64,000 bases of DNA from Uranotaenia lowii (Eukaryota; Arthropoda; Insecta; Diptera; Culicidae), in contig NC_073692.1 in the NCBI RefSeq assembly GCF_029784155.1, forward strand, positions 371,439,366 to 371,503,365. Reading direction: 5' to 3'. The position numbers and the translations under genes are program-made. Position 1 is the stretch's first letter. Each line of letters starts with the position of its first letter. The notes below the pieces were generated by a model. The model ran no database searches. It was not told where the DNA came from and was given only the letters and a program-made list of their open reading frames with translations. This document shows, in pieces, positions 10,362 through 20,639 of the stretch.

Positions 10362-10939
10362 CAGTGATGGTAAATTTCGCCCGTCACGCTTGACCCGACT
10401 AGTTTTGTTTCATCAAACGACTGGCACTGTTCTCAATTGACGGAGCCTCACTACTCGCATGACGGATAAAGCACGACAACAATCAACATTTCTCCATCAT
10501 CGACTGGCGAAGCTCCTACACATGGTCAAAATTTTTCCTGAGAGTGACTGGCAAATCTCTTCACACTTCGATCGGCTGCTGACGGCAGGTACAACAAATT
10601 GAACGACTTGCTGGCAGAGAGCAACAATAGCAATAAAAAACCGAAAACGGGCTTGCTGGCAGAAGCAACAATAATAATAAATTCTTTTCTTTTTCGTCTT
10701 CGGTCGTCTTCGGCTTGCTGGCAGGAGCAACAATAATACTAAATGCGTTTCTTTTTCGTCACCGGTCGTTTGAATGCGATTGCTTGACTAGGTCATTCTT
10801 TTAGCTTCAAATGACTGGAGAATGAATGACTGGCAAACGAAGTGACTGGTCGTTAAGGAACAGTCAATTGAGTTTGACGGACCAAGAGGCTTCACAGTCA
10901 CAGCTTCACGCCTCATGACGATGGCTTTTGCCAAGCCTG
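10362..10939. mobile_element. Non-autonomous hAT-like element
   Basis: It is flanked by an 8 bp duplication, GATAGATA, at 10354-10361 and 10940-10947. Ends are CAGTGATGGTAAATTT and, inward from the right, CAGGCTTGGCAAAAG; CAGnG...TGG.AAA termini plus 8 bp duplications are the hAT signature. The right E copy lacks this block, which confirms that it is an insertion. The interior has three tandem-like units starting CTTGCTGGCAG(A/G)AGCAACAATA (about 10607-10770). No transposase is encoded. Confidence 0.8.
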
Positions 10940-11439
10940 GATAGATATTCTCTAAAATATTCTAATCAAAACTATTTTTACAGGTGGCGGATGATCATCA
11001 CTTTGGCACAAAGCTGCCAGCCCAGAGCCGGTGTTATAGAATATTGAAATAAAATATCGTGTTTCTGGAAATAAATATATCCCTTTATTGAAAAAAGGGA
11101 GGAAACAATTGTTTTATTGCTTATTATATGCACATTCAAAATTCAATTTTGAATGAAAATATATATTTGATACTAAATACAGCCGGTTGTGTTGAAAGAA
11201 ATAGCTGGTTTCCAGCAATCTGGATGGCTGATTTTCCAGAAATTTGAATTGGTGGAAACCAGCATTAACGTTTGCTGTTTTTTCCAGCAATTTAAATTGC
11301 TGGAAATTTTGCTGATAGTCAGCGGGACAAAAACCAGCAAAATTTAGCTGGTTTCCAGCAAAAAAAAATTGCTGTGTAGACTATCCGTTACAATGTAGTA
11401 GTGCCCAACAGGCCGTGAGGCGATAAATATGATTGTTTG

Positions 11440-12463
11440 TGTTGAGAGGACCCCCCGTCCAAACCAGTGGATCAACTGGTGGCTCATCAAGTGACGGCTA
11501 TCACCCAGAAGGATGCCGCCCTGATTGATAGGAGAAGCGTCAACTTACACAGCAATTTTTTTTTGCTGAAAACCAGCAAAATTTTGCTGGTTTTTGTCCC
11601 GCTGACTTTCCAGCAAAATTTCCAGCAACTTAGATTGCTGGATAAAACAGCAAACGTTAATGCTGGTTTCCAGCAATTCAAATTGCTGAAAAATCAGCAA
11701 TCCAGATTGCTGGAAACCAGCTATTCCTTCCAAAACAACAGGCTGTATTTAGTACCAAATTTATATTTCAATACTACTGGCTTTGCATATATAATGATCA
11801 ATGAAAAAGAATTTTTTTCTCCCATTTTTCAATTATGTTTGTTTTTATTTATTTTTTTTTTAATTTTCCAACACCGGATCTGGAGTGGCAGCTTTGCGCC
11901 ATAATGTTGATCATTGGCCACCTGAAAAAAAAAGTGTTGATTAGTATATTTTATGAAATCTGTCCAATAAAAACTCACCCTTGACTTATGTCTGCTTGTT
12001 GCTAGAATATAGAGGAAAATAAAAACAATTTAATTCCAAATCTAACCAAAATTCGTAAAATAAAATCTCATCTTGCTTCAGCGTACGGAAACAAACAGAC
12101 TCCGATTTGACAACTCGATTGCTGATTTTCCAGCACACTAGATCAATTGCTGGAAAGTCCAGCAATTTGAAAACCGGTTGCTGATTTTTCAACAAAAATG
12201 ACCAGAAAACAACCGAATGCTGAAAAATCCAGCAATTCGGATACCGATTGCTGGGTTCCAGCAAAATTTGGATTGCTGAACGTTTCCAGCAATTTGTTTT
12301 TTGCTGGAAATCGAGGCAAAAATTTACAGTGTACTGAATGTCATTCCACACCTTGCTTAAAGTTGAATCACACATCCTTTTAAAGTTTTTTTAAAGTTTT
12401 TGTATCTTCGGAATAAAGTTATTTTAATTTGTTTGTTGCTAAGAAGCTGTTTTTATTGCAACA
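11440..12463 (+). repeat. 5' LTR of a gypsy-type retrotransposon, split by element E
   Basis: It starts TGTTGAGAGG and ends TTGCAACA, giving TGTTG...CAACA termini. Removing E (11548-12331 and one TA) leaves about 238 bp. A tRNA-primer-like site and a gag start follow directly downstream. AATAAAG near 12412 could be its polyadenylation signal. The 3' LTR was not found in the window. Confidence 0.55.
11548..12331 (-). mobile_element. Element E, right copy, 784 bp
   Basis: Flanked by TA on both sides (11546-11547, 12332-12333), with termini CACAGCAATTTTTTTTT and AATTTACAGTG. It is the reverse complement of the left copy along its full length, including the CAGCAATT/AATTGCTGG arrays at both ends. 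On the minus strand the centre has a GTGAGTTTTT donor (11978) and a T9CAG acceptor (11922-11924), bounding a 57 nt intron-like unit, followed by an A-rich tract with AATAAA (about 11841-11855). TA duplication suggests Tc1/mariner-type mobilisation, but the inverted repeats are very short. No transposase. Confidence 0.75.
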
Positions 12464-12480
12464 AAGTGGCGACGAGAATT
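12464..12480 (+). other. Probable primer-binding site of the gypsy-type element
   Basis: AAGTGGCGACGAGAA follows the LTR end directly. TGGCGAC-type sequences next to an LTR usually pair with a tRNA 3' end to prime minus-strand synthesis. Which tRNA is not known. Confidence 0.45.
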
Positions 12481-12596
12481 TTGGCGACAGCAGCCACCAG
12501 TTTGCGGAAAATCGGTAGTTGAACGTTTGTAGGAACCAGATTGTAGATTTGAGGTTAGGATGCCGGACACACATGAACTGCCACCACCACCCGCAT

Positions 12597-14681
12597 AGCA
12601 AAAAACTATATCTCAAACAGCCAATACGATACATTTACGGCTCTAGAAATAGTGATTGTATCTGTAAACGTAGCTCTTATTTTGAACTTTTCGTCGACAA
12701 CGTTAGGAACGATAAATAATCGTATATGTTAGAAGGTGAAGGTATCTGAAAAGGTTAATGAATGGTATTACGATTTACTTCAAATTTATCAATTATCGTT
12801 AAATTGTTCTCGAACCATAATGCGTAGCGTCCATGACTTCTGCCAAACTTACGTCAAAATTACCGGATCAGAGGTGCCAGATGCATCGTTTTGAAAAACT
12901 CAGCACTTATTTATGAAAATAACTTTTATTGTCTGTTGTATTGAAAGTTGGATTCCGTTCAATGTTTGTCAGTCGCAGTTATGTGTTCAAAGTATAACAA
13001 AAGCGGTAAGTGTGTCGCTAAATGATAAAATTAGCACTAATCTACCTAAAGAGACTAGAATTCTAGACTCTATAGTCTAAAGTAATGAAGTGTGCAGTGC
13101 AGCTGACCAAACACGCTGCGCTCCAGCCATTACGACAAAAAAATAAGCGCAGCTGCAGTGTATATAAAACTAATCAAAATTAATTAAGGATTAACTTAAA
13201 TTAATTTAAGATTCTTAAGTTGGTAACAGGCAGCGCAATAGTTGATGATTTTGTAATGTTAGATAAAATAAAAAGTTTTTCTTGAGGATGCCTATATACA
13301 TAATATTTTGAAATTCTATTCTTGATTATACTCACGCAGTCTACAATGAGCATTAAGTTGAGTTTAAAATATCGCATTCATTAACAAAATTCTCTTTTGT
13401 TCATTAATCATGATTAATGAACAAAAGAGAATTTTTTTAATGAATGCGATATTTTAAACTCAACTGCATGCATGCTACATTCACAAATTTATTGTTCAAC
13501 CCTTTCACCGACTAAAGTAAAACATCGGTTTTGCTCGTTTCATGTATTATTTTAATCATTGTTAAGCAATAAAATGATAAAATTAAAAATTTCTGGATCT
13601 GTGTACGCTGCTTATCGACTTTTGAGAAATATCAGTTCTACTTTCGTTTTATTAGTTTTCAATAATCAGTGATTTAAATTCTATGTCCTCGAAATTTGTC
13701 TGAGAAACAGAAAAAAAACGCATCGCTCTGAGCTGTATATCTAATAGTTTCTATCTAGCTATAAATCACTTTTTAATTTCATAATTGTTCAATTTTTGAA
13801 AAATCTTTCTAGTCGGCATCACTGCCAAGTGCTGTCAACTGACCGAGAAAAAGAATAAAACAAAAAACAAATTTTTCGTGTTCCCCAAGTCCAACTCCCG
13901 CATACCAGCAGCAACAAGTCCTCACCGATTGTGGTCCGACGGACGGACATATTATCAGGACAAACCGGAAGAAGAGCACCAGCGATGTTCGTAACAGGTA
14001 AATTCGATTAACATTAGATTAATATTCGAATCAAATAAACGAAGGTTTTCATTTTTTCAGAAACAGGAGCTGGAGGAGCAAGGTCACGCTGGAAGGAGCA
14101 ATGTCCCGAACTCTTTTGGATACAGCAGTGAGTAGCGGCTAAGCCAGCGTCCCGCCCGTGTTTCCGGAATGATACCTTCTGGCGGAGGAACTTTTGTTAT
14201 ATACATCGTAGAATTGAATAAAATGAACATATAAAATTTAAAAATGAGTGTTTTTACAAATAAAGGAAACTTTCTTTTGTGTGTGTGCGTGCTACATTCC
14301 CTTACGGTTCAGGGTACGCATTACGTTGGTAGAACGTAATATCAGATCGTATTATTACTATTACTGTAAATGTTCAGATACAAGAGAACTTTAAAAAAAA
14401 CTGTAACGAAAACAGTTCGATGCAAAAAATACGTTATTCTTTAGTGGTTTTGGTACGTAATCGCAACTGTTCGCAGAACAGTGTCTCCATATAGAAGTTT
14501 TAACAGTTTTAAACAGTAACATAACTTAACGCCATATTCAACAGACCGTCGTTTTGGAATTCAAGATAAGTGCAATGTTTTTTATGGTTTCAGATATCAT
14601 TATCTAAACGTTTTTTTACGCTGTTTCTAATAGTTTTATAACTTTAACAGGTACTGTTTTGTTACAATATTTTCGTATTCG
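12597..14681. mobile_element. 2.1 kb unidentified insert inside gypsy gag
   Basis: Gag reading resumes on the far side, so this block was inserted; exact ends and a target-site duplication could not be fixed. It contains a 110 bp near-perfect palindrome (13356-13465). It also has an intron-like unit with donor ACAG|GTAAAT at 13998 and acceptor TTTTTTCAG at 14060, followed by exon-like GC-richer sequence and AATAAA at 14217-14222. The right part is rich in AACAGT/ACTGTT and ACGTAAT/ATTACGT pairs. No long frame. Confidence 0.5.
13356..13465. repeat. 110 bp near-perfect palindrome
   Basis: Two 55 nt arms meet at CATG (centre between 13410 and 13411) with a single mismatch (C at 13385 against the opposite arm). 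The arms start AGTTGAGTTTAAAATATCGC. With no spacer the sequence could form a cruciform, or an RNA hairpin if transcribed. Confidence 0.9.
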
Positions 14682-15453
14682 GGCACCCACCGAATCATCG
14701 TTCCAGCAGGCAATTATGCAAATCCTGCAGCAGCAGCAACGTCTCATCGGTCAAATGGCAGAGCAGATGTCCACCACCCAAAAATGCCTCAGGGAATTGT
14801 CCCGCGACGCTTAGCTATGATCCGGATCAGGGTTGCACGTTCGATTCATGGATATACTACTAGATAGATACTCGGATCTCTTCGACAAGGACGCTAAAAA
14901 GCTAGATGACTCCGCGAAAGTGCGACTGCTTATGAGGAAGCTCAATCCGATGGCACACGAACGGTTTACGAGCTTCATCCTCCCCAAGCTATCCAATGCA
15001 TTCACCTTCGGCGAAACCATCGTGAAACTGAAGTCATTTTTCGGGTGCCCGGTATCCGTGTTCCATCGGCGATATCAATGCCTACAAACGGTCAAAAGTG
15101 ATTCAGAAGACATCTTAGCATACTCTTGCAAGGTGAACAAGATGTGTGTCGACTTTAAGCTCTCTGCACTTACGGAAGAGCCGTTCAAATGCCTGATCTT
15201 CGTCGCGGGCCTTAAGTCGCCCAAAGATGCCGATATTCGAATGCGTCTTATTACGAAACTCAACGAGCATTGTCGAATCCGCCAGTTTCTTTTCGATTCT
15301 ATATACTTTTCACATAAACAATTCACGTACCTAGTTTTCAGTCAAGAAACCTGCAGAAAGAAGAAAAATGAAACGAGTGAAACACTTATAGGGGCAACAT
15401 GGCGTCCTCATTGCAAAAATTTCAACCAGATGCAATTTATTAATAATCCTTAA

Positions 15454-17240
15454 AATGATATCTGCGGCTCGGGAATGTCAATCAAAGAGATCTTTGGTAA
15501 CATTAATAAATTATGGTTGGTCACAAATTGCAGAGTTTTCAGCATAATCCTTGTTAAAATTGATTCTAAATCTGCAGTATGACAACAGATGCGTTTGGCA
15601 ACCAAAATTTTACCCTATTTCGAGTCTCTTATGGGGTGAAGTGTTTAATTTCGGGAACCACACTGACGTTCTGGTACCAAAAATTTGGTACGGTGCGTTT
15701 GTATGCGATTTGACAGCTGGTTCAGTCCTCTGGATCAACTCATCTAAATAGTAGGAGCATGTTTCCATTTTCCCATTTTTTTTAAGACAAATTAAAACTA
15801 TATATTTTAAATGTTAATCGTCGTGTCAAATCAGTGTAAACTCTGTTGGAGTTCTACACGCTAACCGCTTTTCAGTCAACCTTTGTACGGATAACTGAGA
15901 TCACAGAGAACAGATATACAAGCTCGAACAAAAAATCGTCAAAAAAGTGTGTAAAATTTCAAATGCTATTACCAAAAAATACGTTAGAAATTGACTACAA
16001 ACAGTGCCATCTATTGCGCCGTTCAAAAGTTACAAATCAAATTTTCGTGTACCCAGTTTTTGAAAAGACGTAATCGTATATGAACTCACAAAAAATGAGT
16101 CCAATGTCTCAGTAAAATGGACGACATTAATTTATTGCTAAATAAATGAAATCAGAGTTACTTTCAACTGGGAGGAATTTCACTTTCTTTATTTTTGCAC
16201 TACTATGACAGTTAAGATAACTAACAGCTTTGGTATAAGATTTCTCACTTCTTGAACAGTATTTATGTTAGAAAATGCATATCCTATGTCCAGTCAAATA
16301 CAAGAACATACAGCAGTACTGATTCTAGGCATCTCAAAGCGGGTTACTTTCACAGTTATATGTGAAGCATCCAGCTGTTTGAACTTTTATGATTATTTTT
16401 TTATGCAACATGATGAACGTATTACGAAACTTCAATAGCGATTTTCTAGAAGCATGCAAGCAGCTTATACGACCTATAGAAAACTGACTGAAACTTAGTC
16501 AGCTTTGTTTTGACAGTTCTCTTTGGTGTGTTTGGAGACATCTGGTGGCCCAACCAAAAATCAAAAATTGGTTCAAAAAGGATGTTGGGATTTTGCTGCT
16601 CTGTGCTGAGACTGCAAAACATTGCACAAAATTCAATTTTCAATGAAAGAGATAATATTTCAGTTTCACAGTTCAATGTCCATGTTTGAGGTTTGCGGGA
16701 GAAATTTTTCTTCTTCGGGATGAGTTGGGAAAATCCATGTTAAGTCTAAACGAGCAGCATTGGCATGGTACGTTGTAGAACACTGTGTTCGTTATATGAC
16801 GGTATATGAAGTTCCCCCCTATTCAGGTGTCAGGGTTCGGGGTTTCATGTCCCTGAGCTGCGGATGCGACCGGAGGGAGGGCGAACAACATACGATTGTT
16901 AGTACCTCTGCTGGGCACTCGTAGAAATTTCAGCCTCGATTACAGGAGTAATGAAACGCCAAGACATTCGGGAGGATTTCCTTAAAAAATAACCACCCCT
17001 AGTCTTGGAAAGCCATTACCCATGTAGGTCTAACTTGTATTACGTTTTGCAACCGCACGTAAACACCCGCCATTAGCATCGTTAACCGTAGTAGGTTTTT
17101 TCTCAACATTAACCTCAAACTAGTTTGGATCGAACTTTTATTAGATTTCCCAACTAACATAAATTGTCAATTTTACAATCCCTACGTACTAAGGTTTCAC
17201 GATCATATCTTAACTAACGGCGAAGGTACTTACTAAACCT
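15454..17240. other. No gene seen; AT-rich DNA with one dispersed repeat
   Basis: Short frames here have no recognisable motifs. The only structured part is the dispersed repeat at 16312-16590. The interval separates the gypsy remnant from the 3' end of the host gene at 17252. Confidence 0.5.
16312..16590 (+). repeat. Dispersed repeat, copy 1
   Basis: It matches 53506-53820 in the same orientation: CAGTACT(G/C)ATTCTAGGCATC, ATGCAACATGA(T/C)GAA, GCGATTTTCT, CATACGACCT and ACAAAAATTGGTTCAAAAAG-like blocks occur in the same order and spacing. Part of it (GCGATTTTCTCGAAAC...CTCATACGAC) also occurs at about 42835-42870. Probably an old transposon of unknown class. Confidence 0.7.
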
Positions 17241-17251
17241 AACTACTAATC

Positions 17252-20217
17252 CTATTGTCTGGTGAACAACAACCCCAGAAGGGTTACGAAGACTACGAAG
17301 GTCAAGGAACTGAACAGCTTTCCGGCGCTGCTGAAACAGCCACCATTCTCTAGAATTACCGCAAACCGAGCGTTGTCCGGGAAGCGACACTCCCGCTCGT
17401 TGCAGCGGAAGTTGGTGACCGGCGTTTGCTGCGTGTGTTCTACCGAGAAAAATACCGGCGGACAGGCATGGATCGTCGGATGACCATCGCAGGCGTTTGA
17501 CAGGTCGATGTCAACCGTTTCGGTGTTGATCTGCTGACATCTAATCTGATCCGACTGCTGGGTGGCATTGGACCTTGAATAGAGAGATAAGGGGGTTTGA
17601 GGTTATTGTCGCTTTAAAGAAGGTTCTGTGAGCAGCTACCTAGGAAGTTGAACCCATCGGGATTGGCAAACGGTAAGCTGGGCGTATCCATGTCCCTGGA
17701 TGCGGAGTCGTCGAGCTTCGGCCGCTTGGAAGAAGTAGTTCGGCTGCAGTCGATAAAACACAACTCCCCGCGGTTCGACGTACTGGTTGATGGAGTTGGA
17801 TCCCCAGTTGCCCTGTATCCAGTCATGTCCACAGCGCGGATTGACGATACGTCTGGGTTCCTGCTGAATCCGAACAATCACGGGCCGCGTTTGGACGTGA
17901 ACCGAATCGATCACGGCACCACTGGTGATCTCGCGCATCTGGAACAGATCTCGATTCTGATCTCGCACGAATCGGGCAAAGCGAGTATGGGTGCCCCCGG
18001 CTAAGAAGATTAACCTGAGATCTGGAATTTCCTCGCGTATTATCTGCAACTGCTCGAAGGCGTAGTCACCATCGTTGACGGCTGCCGTATTCGGCATAAT
18101 GAGGGCAATTTTCGAGCGTCCACTCATGCTGGAGTTGGTCCTTTCTTCACTCATGATCGGAATAACCTGTTGCCGAAGACTGCGCAGCAATGGGGGCATC
18201 GCTAGACCGGGTTGCTCTGAAAAACACAATGTAAATCTTGGATAGCTTTGCTCGATTGGGGTTTGAAGAGCTTACGTGTAGCGTGAACAGCGGCCGTATA
18301 CTGAGTGTGGAAGTCGGCCAAGGACTGAGTCCTGTTGATAATGACATCTCCGGTCAGGGCGTTCAAAACCGTATAAGTAGTGCCGAAGGGTCCCACATCC
18401 AGCTCATCCAGTAGATTTCTGCAAATCAATGAGGTATGTTTTTTTAAGACTTTGTCTATCTTAAAGATGCTATAAACGTCTTACCCTACGACGGCGCTTA
18501 TGTCCCGGAAGGACCAGCTGGCGTCTACGTAGATGAACAGATCGGCAGCCGTTCTCCAGATGGTTGGATCGTTCGGCACAATGGCCGTTGCTTCGCAGGT
18601 TAGATCGTTCAAGGTTTGAGCTAATAGGGAATATTCGAGATAAACTATGAGAGTCCCAGACATAAACGTTTTTTATACTCACGGACATAATCGGCCAAAG
18701 CGTTGGAAGCGCCGGTCGAGAACGTCGCCATCGCTTCTTGGGTAACCGTGAAGGCCATCTGCATCTCCCGTTCCAGGATGTTACTGAAGGCTGCGGCTTG
18801 ATTCCTCATTTCAGCGATTGGAGCAGTGGTGGTGAACAGATCCCGCCTGTTACAGGACCGCATGGTCTGATCGAAAACTCCCCGCTGTGAGTAGTACATG
18901 TCCAGTACCTGGCTCAGTCGAAGCGCGTTCACCCGCGATCGCCAATCGGCAATGTTCATCGCGAGGGTTAGTCCATCGATACCGGCACGGATTTCCGCGT
19001 CTGTCATTTCCAAGTTATCCCGCTGGGTCAGGAAAAACCAACGAGGGGATACGGTATCGTTCCAGGCTCCACCAGCTCCAACCTGGATATTGTTGGGTGT
19101 TGAAGGTGCCTGTAGTAGCGTAACTTCAGCCAAATCTCCGGAAAGTGTTGCAGCCCATCTGTTGTCCACTCGCAGCGGCTGAACCTGTTGACGAGCCCGC
19201 ATTTGTTCACTTCTGGGTGGAAGCAAGTTTCGCAATTCAACGCTCTGGGGTGCCAGGCCAGCTGCAATACCTGCTAGGACCGTTCCGGCCGAGACCGCAC
19301 CCCACCTGGTGTAGACAACACCATTTTCTACCGGACAAGCACTTCTAGCGTTCGTCGCAATATCTACCAGCGGATTGTCCATGTCTAGTATTTCTTCGTG
19401 AGCTTCCGTATCGAGTTTAGCTTCCGGATCCTCAAGTTCCTCCTCCTGATCGGCCGCTGCAGGTTCATCTTCCGGATCCACTTCCATCCGAGCTGATTTA
19501 CGCATCGATTCGATCTGCTTCCGGATTGTTTTCATCTGAGGTTCGGCCAACATCTGAACGTCTGCGATGAAATTGGACTGTATCGGATGTTTCGTGTCCC
19601 GCGGAACCCTCAACGCTCGATACTGGGACAGCATATTACAACGAATGTTCTCGTCACCACGGACGGCCAAATCGATCGAGCTGGACAGCATGAAGTGAAG
19701 CGCGCACTGTTAATACCAAAAATAATTGAAAATGGTCAAATTTTTAAACAGGCTTATCAAACCCCCGTAACTTACCCTTTCCTGGGCATTAAGCGTATTG
19801 TTGGGGAAGGTCTGGGCATTTCCGGGCAGAAGTCTAGAAAACAGGATCCTGTGCCGGGTGAAGTGATGCCCGCTAGGACTAAACGGAAGCACTCCGGCCA
19901 CGTTCTGGACACCGGTGGCCCTAACGATGCCATCCTGTCGGAACCGATGCAGCAGGGCAATCGAAAGCTGTCGCATGTCCTCATTGAGCCCCGGTGAGTC
20001 TTCCACTTTGCGTATCAGTTCGATCAACATGTTCATGGTCATAGGCAGTCGGTTGTCCCGTTCGAACATTTCCGGATTGGTGTAGCATTCCAGCAGACCG
20101 GGAGCTACCCGGGTCATGATGTTTTCTTGACCACCTGTGGTCGGAATCAGTAGCGCGAGGGCCCCGACGAAGGCCACCACCAGCGTTTGGCTCATGGTGA
20201 GGTGTTTTGCTCTCATT
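17252..20217 (-). CDS. Secreted or GPI-anchored protein with von Willebrand A-like domain, six coding exons
   Basis: Exons on the minus strand: 20216-19776, 19706-18683, 18620-18485, 18418-18276, 18216-17640, 17573-17252. They are joined by GT-AG introns of 59-69 bp and give 2,643 nt, about 880 residues plus stop, with all phases consistent. The start MRAKHLTMSQ precedes a hydrophobic signal peptide (TLVVAFVGALALLIP). Exon 2 has a Glu/Asp-rich segment at about residues 205-235. Near residue 521, DLFIYVDASWSF carries the MIDAS pattern DxSxS of a vWA domain. The C-terminus has several cysteines and ends SSAGKLFSSLTFVVFVTLLG, fitting a GPI signal or a single membrane anchor. The acceptor TTATTCAG just before the first ATG implies an upstream 5' UTR exon. 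It probably acts at the cell surface or in the extracellular space in adhesion or binding; no specific function or ortholog name is claimed. Confidence 0.85.
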
Positions 20218-20301
20218 CTGAATAATAAAATAGGTTGCTGATGATTCACCGGATAATTAGAGTCATAGATGAGTAAGTATCGTCATCGTCATTAAGATAA
20301 C

Positions 20302-20367
20302 ATGAGGCTACCGTTTGGTTTCAAAAAGGTTACTGCGATATTCCAACGTGTGATTAACAAATCCTGA
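20302..20367 (+). pseudogene. Reverse transcriptase motif fragment (LTR retrotransposon)
   Basis: The short frame MRLPFGFKKVTAIFQRVINK ends in a stop and matches the conserved MPFGLKNAPATFQR segment of Ty3/gypsy reverse transcriptases. It is about 22 residues long with no flanking RT motifs recognised. A relic. Confidence 0.55.
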
Positions 20368-20543
20368 GGTAATGATTTATAAAGATTTTTAATAGTAATA
20401 ATAGTAGGCTAATATTTGAACCGTCCTGATTTCATTAAAAATGGAAAGTGTTTTGTCTGAAAACAAGCGTTTATGAAATTTGAGAAATTTTAAAACAAAA
20501 ATGCGAGTATAAACAGAGAATGTTTTATCACAAGTTGACAAAC

Positions 20544-20606
20544 ATGCCCTTTCGCCTCGAAAAGAGTCCTGCATACTTCCAAAGAAAGATTAAAAAATTG
20601 AAGTGA
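20544..20606 (+). pseudogene. Second reverse transcriptase motif fragment
   Basis: MPFRLEKSPAYFQRKIKKLK followed by a stop is another version of the same RT segment, about 240 bp after the first, on the same strand. The two differ in sequence, so they are either two separate elements or an old tandem duplication. Confidence 0.5.
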
Positions 20607-20639
20607 AAATAAAGGATAGTAAGTTCTATTAAAAAAAAT

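Larger units (their letters stand above)
4241..11376 (+). mobile_element. Element E, left copy, interrupted by an I-like element and a hAT element
   Basis: Termini are CACTGTAAATTTTTGCC and AAATTGCTGTG, each next to TA (4239-4240 and 11377-11378). Removing the I-like insertion (4280-10032 plus one 13 bp duplication) and the hAT insertion (10362-10939 plus one 8 bp duplication) leaves about 784 bp, the same length as the right copy at 11548-12331, which lies in the opposite orientation. The ends carry many CAGCAATT/AATTGCTGG units in both orientations. The centre has intron-like splice sites followed by an AATAAA. Confidence 0.8.
2941..11422 (-). mobile_element. 5'-truncated I-like non-LTR retrotransposon (copy 1), split by nested insertions
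   Basis: The element's own sequence is only about 860 bp, lying in pieces at 2941-3706, 4187-4240 and 11379-11422. Each piece aligns in order with the 3' part of the full-length copy at 4280-10032. The ends are set by a 12 bp target-site duplication, ATAAATATGATT, at 2929-2940 and 11423-11434. The poly(T) at the left is the poly(A) tail of a minus-strand insertion. A MITE (3707-4179) and element E (4241-11376) inserted into it later. Confidence 0.8.
12560..15453 (+). pseudogene. Broken gag of the gypsy-type element
   Basis: Gag begins at the ATG at 12560 (MPDTHELPPPPA), is interrupted at about 12597 by a 2.08 kb insert, and resumes at about 14682 with a Gln-rich segment (FQQAIMQILQQQQ). It then has a stop and frame change near 14813-14820. 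The main capsid-like body is 14833-15453: LFDKDAKKLDDSAKVRLLMR, then LPKLSNAFTFGETIVKLKSFF and CLIFVAGLKSPKDADIR. These are typical of mosquito Ty3/gypsy gag proteins. The nucleocapsid knuckles and all of pol are missing downstream. The interruption, the frame break and the missing pol make it non-functional. Confidence 0.75.

Noticed and set aside
11467..11904. 145-residue plus-strand frame
   Set aside because: It crosses the junction of the gypsy LTR and element E, and most of it is translated CAGCAATT repeats.
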